A program made the position numbers and the translations under genes. A model generated the notes under the pieces. The model had not been told where the DNA came from and made no database searches. It was given only the letters and a program-made list of their open reading frames with translations. 64,000 bases of DNA from an uncultured Myxococcales bacterium (lineage in GTDB: Bacteria > Myxococcota_A > UBA9042). Location of the stretch: NCBI GenBank assembly GCA_903924465.1, contig CAIYBN010000001.1:1-64000 (forward strand). Reading direction: 5' to 3'. Shown piece after piece: positions 61,928-64,000 of the stretch; position 1 is the first letter of the stretch; each line of letters starts with the position of its first letter.

Positions 61928-62782
61928 GTGTTGCATCGCCCCCTGCTCCGCTTTGCGCTGCCGATTCTGTTGCTGCCGGCGCTCGCGTGGGCGTATCCGT
62001 CGCAAGTCCGCGATTTGCTGAAGAACGCTGGACAATCGTTTGTGGTGCGCGCGCCAGGGACCATCGACGATGTGACCAAGAAAGATCTGGAGGCGACGGC
62101 GCAGCAGACCGCGCAGCAGACCGGCGGCAAGGTGTTTTTCGTCATCGACAACAAGACCAAGCCGTCTGACTACGACTCGCTCTACACGGATCTCGGCCTG
62201 ACGGGCCACGATGTGGTGATTGCGTCCAACGGCCCGGGCTGGTCGCTTCAGTGCGGTAGTCTGTCAGCCCAGCAGAAGCAGGACATTCTCAACCGGGAAG
62301 GGCTGGCGGGCGGCAAGCCGCTGGACCGGATGAAGGCGATCGCCCACGATGTCTCCACCGCGCTCGCGCATACGCGGCAGGTGCCACACGGCACGCTCGC
62401 GACGACGGCCCAGCCCGCGCCGCTGCCCAAGACCAGCGGAGGCCACGGCGGATTGATTTTCCTCGGCGTGGTGTTGGTGGCCATCGCGGGCATCGTGTTT
62501 TGGCGACGGCGCCAGCGCGACGCGGCGCTGACCGAAGCTTGGGGCCCGGCGCTGGAAGGCCCGGCGCGCGTGATGACGGCGGTCTACCTGAACCTGGACG
62601 GCATGGAAAAGCATCCGAATTTTCCCGCGTTGATGGAACAGGCGACGGCCGTCCAGGAGAAGATCGACGCGCTGAAGGGTCAGAAGCCGTCGCGCGAAGG
62701 CATCGCCCGGGCGCAATCGCTGTCGGAGGAGGCCAGCCGCGTGCGACTGTCCTTCGATCAGGCCCGGCGCACGTTGCACTGA
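61928..62782 (+). CDS. Exported single-helix membrane protein
   Basis: The 284-residue protein has a signal peptide ending AWAYP and a soluble domain of about 140 residues (KVFFVIDNKTKPSDYD) that recalls the TPM fold. One membrane helix (about 180-198) and a cytosolic helical tail follow. GTG at 61928 is preceded by AAGGAGG, a strong Shine-Dalgarno. The next gene follows by 33 bp and is probably co-transcribed. Confidence 0.78.
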   Translation: MLHRPLLRFALPILLLPALAWAYPSQVRDLLKNAGQSFVVRAPGTIDDVTKKDLEATAQQTAQQTGGKVFFVIDNKTKPSDYDSLYTDLGLTGHDVVIASNGPGWSLQCGSLSAQQKQDILNREGLAGGKPLDRMKAIAHDVSTALAHTRQVPHGTLATTAQPAPLPKTSGGHGGLIFLGVVLVAIAGIVFWRRRQRDAALTEAWGPALEGPARVMTAVYLNLDGMEKHPNFPALMEQATAVQEKIDALKGQKPSREGIARAQSLSEEASRVRLSFDQARRTLH

Positions 62783-62815
62783 TCGTTCACTTTCGCTCAC
62801 CCACCGAGGCATTCC

Positions 62816-64000
62816 ATGCATTTGACAGCTCAAGCCCGAATTTTCCTGCCCGGCGAAGATGTGTTCCGCAAGCCGACGTTTTGGGACAAGATCGGCGGCT
62901 TCTTTGGCGGCGAAGCGGATCTGCGCACCGGCGAAATTCAGCTGACCCAAGGCGTGCTGGCGCTGACGGAGCAGGTTCAGCAAGCGCTGGCCCTGGCGAA
63001 AATTCGCAACGCCGTGACGCTGGTGATTGACACGGACGTCATTTATCAGGACGTCGACGACCTGGAGGACGATGCCGATTTGCTGGTCAAGGCAGCGCGC
63101 GACAACGCGGATCGCTTTGCCCGCGGCTTCCAAGTGCTGCGCGCGGTGTTCGAGCACGAGGTGGATGGGCTGCACGCGCTGATCGAGATTACCGTCCGCG
63201 CCAAGGCGAAAAAGGCTGAGCCGATCGCGACGGTCTCCGTGGGCGCACGCATCCAGGAACTGCGGCCGAAGGACGGCGAGTCGCTGGACGACGCCAAGGA
63301 ACGCATCGGCAAAGCATTGGGCAACGCGCAACTGGTGCCAACCTACCGCAACGCATTGAATAACTTGATGAACAAGATCGGCGCGGGGCTGCAGCGGGTC
63401 TTCGCTTCCGGGCACGTCGAAGTGGATCCGGCGGATGCGCAGGTCGTCCGGCCATCGGGCCAGGATGTCCGCGCGCTCGGCCAATCCGGCGGCAACCAGC
63501 GCGACGCCGACTTGCGCGACACGCCCATGTACCCGGGCCGCGGCGGCTACGGCCCGTACTACGACCCCTGGGGCACGTACTACCGCGATCCGATGGACAC
63601 CTTCGTCAACCTGATGATTCTGGACGCGCTGATCAGCCCGCACTACGGCTGGGGCTACGGTCCCGGCTGGCTCGGCGGCCAATGGAGCAGCTACGGCGCG
63701 CCGGTGACCGTCATCAACTACAACGGCCAACCGTATGGCAACGCCAGCGACGCGCTCAGCTACTCGGATCGACTGGGCGACGTTCACAGCACGGCCAACA
63801 TGGACTTCGAAGCCGCGCACTGGGACGACAGCTCGCTGGCCAGCTACGACGCCGGCGACAGCAGCTGGGGCGGCGGCACTGGCACGAACTTCGATTGCGC
63901 CGGCGATTCCGGCACGTTCGACTGCGCGGGCGGCGGCTCGTCGGACTGCTCGACGGACTGCTCGAGCGACTGCTCCTGGGACTGCTCCAGCGATTGCAGC
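62816..64000 (+). CDS. Protein with Asp-Cys-Ser repeat tail (runs off the window)
   Basis: 395 codons are open to the window edge. The N half is helical and charged (FWDKIGGFFGG, then TEQVQQALALAKI, a predicted alpha/beta body). The middle is Gly/Tyr/Pro rich (YPGRGGYGPYYDPWG), followed by a hydrophobic FVNLMILDALI. The end switches to Cys-rich low-complexity sequence, DCS repeated every four residues at least five times (CSTDCSSDCSWDC in part). There is no signal peptide. The repeats suggest metal binding or disulfide cross-links. No family is recognised. Confidence 0.75.
   Translation, partial: MHLTAQARIFLPGEDVFRKPTFWDKIGGFFGGEADLRTGEIQLTQGVLALTEQVQQALALAKIRNAVTLVIDTDVIYQDVDDLEDDADLLVKAARDNADRFARGFQVLRAVFEHEVDGLHALIEITVRAKAKKAEPIATVSVGARIQELRPKDGESLDDAKERIGKALGNAQLVPTYRNALNNLMNKIGAGLQRVFASGHVEVDPADAQVVRPSGQDVRALGQSGGNQRDADLRDTPMYPGRGGYGPYYDPWGTYYRDPMDTFVNLMILDALISPHYGWGYGPGWLGGQWSSYGAPVTVINYNGQPYGNASDALSYSDRLGDVHSTANMDFEAAHWDDSSLASYDAGDSSWGGGTGTNFDCAGDSGTFDCAGGGSSDCSTDCSSDCSWDCSSDCS

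Overview
This 64 kb window is a GC-rich (roughly 63 % by eye), densely packed bacterial chromosome segment. Several traits point to the Myxococcota / former Deltaproteobacteria: a eukaryote-like Ser/Thr kinase with a long Pro/Ala-rich tail and C-terminal membrane anchor, several secreted beta-barrels of the myxobacterial kind, lipoproteins whose lipobox is followed by Asp-rich low-complexity linkers, a MopE-like Cys-flanked NNVDDNGDGRVDEN motif, and a sigma-54-type promoter with upstream sites. No phage, insertion sequence, CRISPR array or rRNA was seen. The species cannot be named from the sequence alone.

Layout. 0-1.3 kb: a tRNA-Arg(TCT) and a decayed minus-strand gene with a heme-type CxxCH motif. 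1.3-16 kb: housekeeping and signalling genes (typA; an overlapping HD-GYP / class III cyclase response-regulator pair; class I fumarase; a Bax-inhibitor-like membrane protein; a PilT-like ATPase with eroded catalytic motifs; a PhaR-like regulator; Nudix; tyrS; yebC; a ribBA with a damaged RibB half). 15.4-18.7 kb: a short glycan operon (FAD amine oxidoreductase, GT2, polysaccharide deacetylase). 18.7-29.7 kb: yqeY, a lipoprotein, Ser/Thr kinase, rpoZ, lytic transglycosylase, HEAT-like protein, greA, tsaE, a DUF2225-like protein, galU and two beta-barrels. 29.7-46 kb: envelope and glycan genes (three multi-pass membrane proteins of the mannosyltransferase or flippase kind, M23 peptidase, OprB-like porin, GT4, DedA, TlpA-PDZ). 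46-59 kb: a lone ParB-like protein, queG, an HExxH membrane protein, the PPDK regulatory protein plus ppdK, serB, prmC, lipid-type enzymes, an Rrf2 regulator and rpsU. 59-64 kb: secreted proteins, ending in an unfinished protein with an Asp-Cys-Ser repeat tail.

The most striking non-protein signal lies in the 450 bp between ppdK and serB. Two near-identical 15-bp inverted repeats sit 116-155 bp upstream of a well-formed sigma-54 promoter (GG-N10-GC). About 110 bp downstream follows an RNA that folds on paper into a three-way junction with a GAAA-capped arm, and then an intrinsic terminator with a T6 tract. Together these read as an enhancer-dependent small RNA gene, and a third copy of the 15-bp repeat lies inside ppdK.

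Other points of note are the eroded active sites in the PilT-like and RibB domains, an operator-rich Rrf2 region whose half-site motif recurs 50 kb away at the Bax-inhibitor-like gene, and a cluster of TGACGC boxes in front of the PhaR-like gene.
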